From an uncultured Sphingomonadaceae bacterium (GTDB lineage: Bacteria; Pseudomonadota; Alphaproteobacteria; Sphingomonadales; Sphingomonadaceae): a stretch of 64,000 nt of DNA. Positions 62,452 to 64,000 of this stretch are shown here, one piece after another (within the stretch, counting starts at the first letter, position 1; each line of letters begins with the position of its first letter). Location of the stretch: the NCBI GenBank assembly GCA_947258815.1, contig CAMYJW010000030.1, positions 248,001-312,000 on the forward strand. The letters are read 5' to 3'. The notes under the pieces were generated by a model. It saw only the letters and a program-made list of their open reading frames with translations. It was not told the origin of the DNA and searched no databases. The position numbers and the translations under genes are program-made.

Positions 62452-64000
62452 ATGCATTTCGACGATCGCCTTGCCACCGTTTTGCGCCAGCCCGCGTCAG
62501 GCAAGGTGATCGCGCGCATTCAATACCAGCAATTGCTTGACCTGCTGGGAACGCTTCCAAACGATGCGCGCAGTCCGGTGATCGATGCCGGATATGAACG
62601 AATCGGTCAGCTTGAGGCGCAAATTTCTGCGGACGAACGGGCGCGAATGCTGCGCGAATCGGCATTGCGGCTGCGCAGCCCGCGACTTGTCGCCCTGTTG
62701 GCCGAAAGCGATCCTCCGGTTGCCTCCGCAGCGATTGCCGCCGCGCGGATGGATGAGGAAGAATGGCTGGATATGATCCCGGCACTGCCCGTGCGCGCAC
62801 GTGGCATCCTGCGCCATCGTCGCGATCTGGGCGGGCGGGTTGAAGCGCGGCTGGAGCAACTTGGCGTCGCCGATCGCGGCCTTCCGGCAAACGATCAGGC
62901 CCGGAACGCCGCGAACGATCCGAATGCCGACAGCGACGACGGCATCGTCCTGCCACCGGATCAGGACGAGACCGAGGCGATCGGTGCGATCGTCAAGCGC
63001 ATCGAGGCTTTTCGCAAAACCCGAGAGAAGGTGACAAGCGAATCGCCGTCCGGTGTCGCGCCGCGCCTGCCATTTGATGACAGCCAGGACGAAATTCGCG
63101 AACCGCGAACCGCCGGTTTCGACTTCACGACCGATGCACAAGGAACGATCAACTGGGCCGAGAGCGGCGTTGCACCGATGATTGTCGGCATGCGGCTCGG
63201 GCCGCGTGACACCACTGCGGCCCTGGCCGGATCGAAACGCCTTGCCGATGCCGTCCGGCATCGCCAGCCGGTTACCGCAGAGCGCATCACCATCAGCGGC
63301 GCGCCAGCCATCTGCGGTGACTGGCAGATCGATGCAACACCCGGTTTCGATTCGCTGACGGGGCAATTTTCAGGATACGCCGGACGCGCCAGACGCCCAG
63401 CCGAAGCCGCGCATGACCTTTCCTCTCCTCGTCCGCCAGACGAAGCAGACCGGATGCGGCAGGTTCTGCACGAGTTGCGAACCCCGGTCGGCGCGATCCA
63501 GATGAGCGCGGAAGTCATCCAGCAGCAGCTCTACGGCCCGACACCGCATGAATACCGCGCGCTGGCCGCAACAATCGCCAGCGATACCGCGCGCATTCTT
63601 GCCGGGTTTGAGGAAATGGAGCGGTTGGTGAAGATCGATTCGGGCGCGCTGGCGATTGAGCCCGGACAAAGCGATCTCGCGCAGACCGTTTCCAGAACGG
63701 TCACACAGCTTCAGGCCCACACCGATCCGCGCAAAAGCGGATTTGCGCTCGACATTCCGGGTAGCCCGCTAACTGTCGGCATAGAGCCGGTCGAACTTGA
63801 ACGGCTGATCTGGAGACTGCTGGCCGGAATCGCGGGAGCAACCGCCCCGTCCGAAGTGCTTTCGCTGCAATGCGCCGTCGATGGTGCGATGGCATGTCTG
63901 GAAATCGCGCTGCCCGAAGCGCTTCGGGATTTGGATGACGATGCGCTGTTCCACGCAAAGGCAGACGATACCCACCGAACGCTGTCTGCCGGAATGTTCG
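62452..64000 (+). CDS. Sensor histidine kinase (C-terminal end cut by window edge)
   Basis: An open frame runs to the right edge, giving at least 516 residues. The N-terminal region is helical and Arg-rich (RLATVLRQPASGKVIARIQY), then a PAS-like domain with DFTTDAQGTINWAE. The HisKA box MRQVLHELRTPVGAIQ carries the phospho-acceptor His at about 340. The HATPase begins near the edge. The ATG at 62452 is the only plausible start; no upstream ATG or GTG is in frame before a stop. No membrane helix is evident, so it is probably soluble. Confidence 0.88.
   Translation, partial: MHFDDRLATVLRQPASGKVIARIQYQQLLDLLGTLPNDARSPVIDAGYERIGQLEAQISADERARMLRESALRLRSPRLVALLAESDPPVASAAIAAARMDEEEWLDMIPALPVRARGILRHRRDLGGRVEARLEQLGVADRGLPANDQARNAANDPNADSDDGIVLPPDQDETEAIGAIVKRIEAFRKTREKVTSESPSGVAPRLPFDDSQDEIREPRTAGFDFTTDAQGTINWAESGVAPMIVGMRLGPRDTTAALAGSKRLADAVRHRQPVTAERITISGAPAICGDWQIDATPGFDSLTGQFSGYAGRARRPAEAAHDLSSPRPPDEADRMRQVLHELRTPVGAIQMSAEVIQQQLYGPTPHEYRALAATIASDTARILAGFEEMERLVKIDSGALAIEPGQSDLAQTVSRTVTQLQAHTDPRKSGFALDIPGSPLTVGIEPVELERLIWRLLAGIAGATAPSEVLSLQCAVDGAMACLEIALPEALRDLDDDALFHAKADDTHRTLSAGMF

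Noticed and set aside
1..64000. CRISPR arrays, insertion sequences, rRNA and riboswitches
   Set aside because: No regularly spaced repeats, transposase genes, rRNA segments or recognisable aptamers were found on either strand by eye.

Overview
The window is a high-GC alphaproteobacterial chromosome segment, most likely from the Sphingomonadales (Erythrobacteraceae or Sphingomonadaceae). Evidence: the protein families present, a run of outer-membrane and isoprenoid genes without lpxD or lpxA, the BamA/OmpH/FabZ order, a GTA-type holin and a DUF6456 protein. No rRNA, CRISPR array or insertion sequence was seen.

Layout. 1-4164 is a cytochrome c maturation operon read leftwards (ccmC-D-E-F-G-H, with ccmH cut by the window edge). 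4231-7537 holds an amino-acid dehydrogenase, tRNA-His, sodC, a PilZ protein, a DUF1330-like protein and rpmE. 7709-15422 is an accessory catabolic block: TonB receptor, SDR, acyl-CoA ligase, Rieske oxygenase, TetR regulator and enoyl-CoA hydratase. 15512-26609 is the conserved translation and envelope run rpsB-tsf-pyrH-frr-uppS-cdsA-dxr-rseP-bamA-ompH-fabZ. 27017-27274 is a small membrane-protein gene with two exact alphaproteobacterial LexA boxes and a perfect DnaA box in front of it. It converges on pssA/psd.

About 28886-32615 is a minimal integrative element of roughly 3.7 kb in the 3' end of tRNA-Tyr. It has a P4-type tyrosine integrase, an excisionase-like protein, an XRE regulator and three unknown genes. 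Repeated CACCCCCACA-type sites lie at both ends. 32835-44260 carries rlmB, a lipoprotein, hup, lon, a PHP-type phosphoesterase, ybaB, dnaX, SRP RNA, a methyltransferase and a complex I accessory subunit. A large inverted repeat sits at 43852-43929. 44292-52533 carries hrpB, a homocysteine methyltransferase with a divergent TetR gene, a polyprenyl synthase, chorismate mutase and a two-component system with a PepSY protein. 52628-64000 has an ABC-F ATPase, regulators, a glycosyltransferase, yajC-secD-secF, tRNA-Pro, a GTA-type holin, aroQ, an Lrp regulator and a truncated histidine kinase.

The most promising leads are the SOS-box-controlled small membrane protein at 27017-27274 and the tRNA-Tyr element with its well-ordered ends and unknown cargo.
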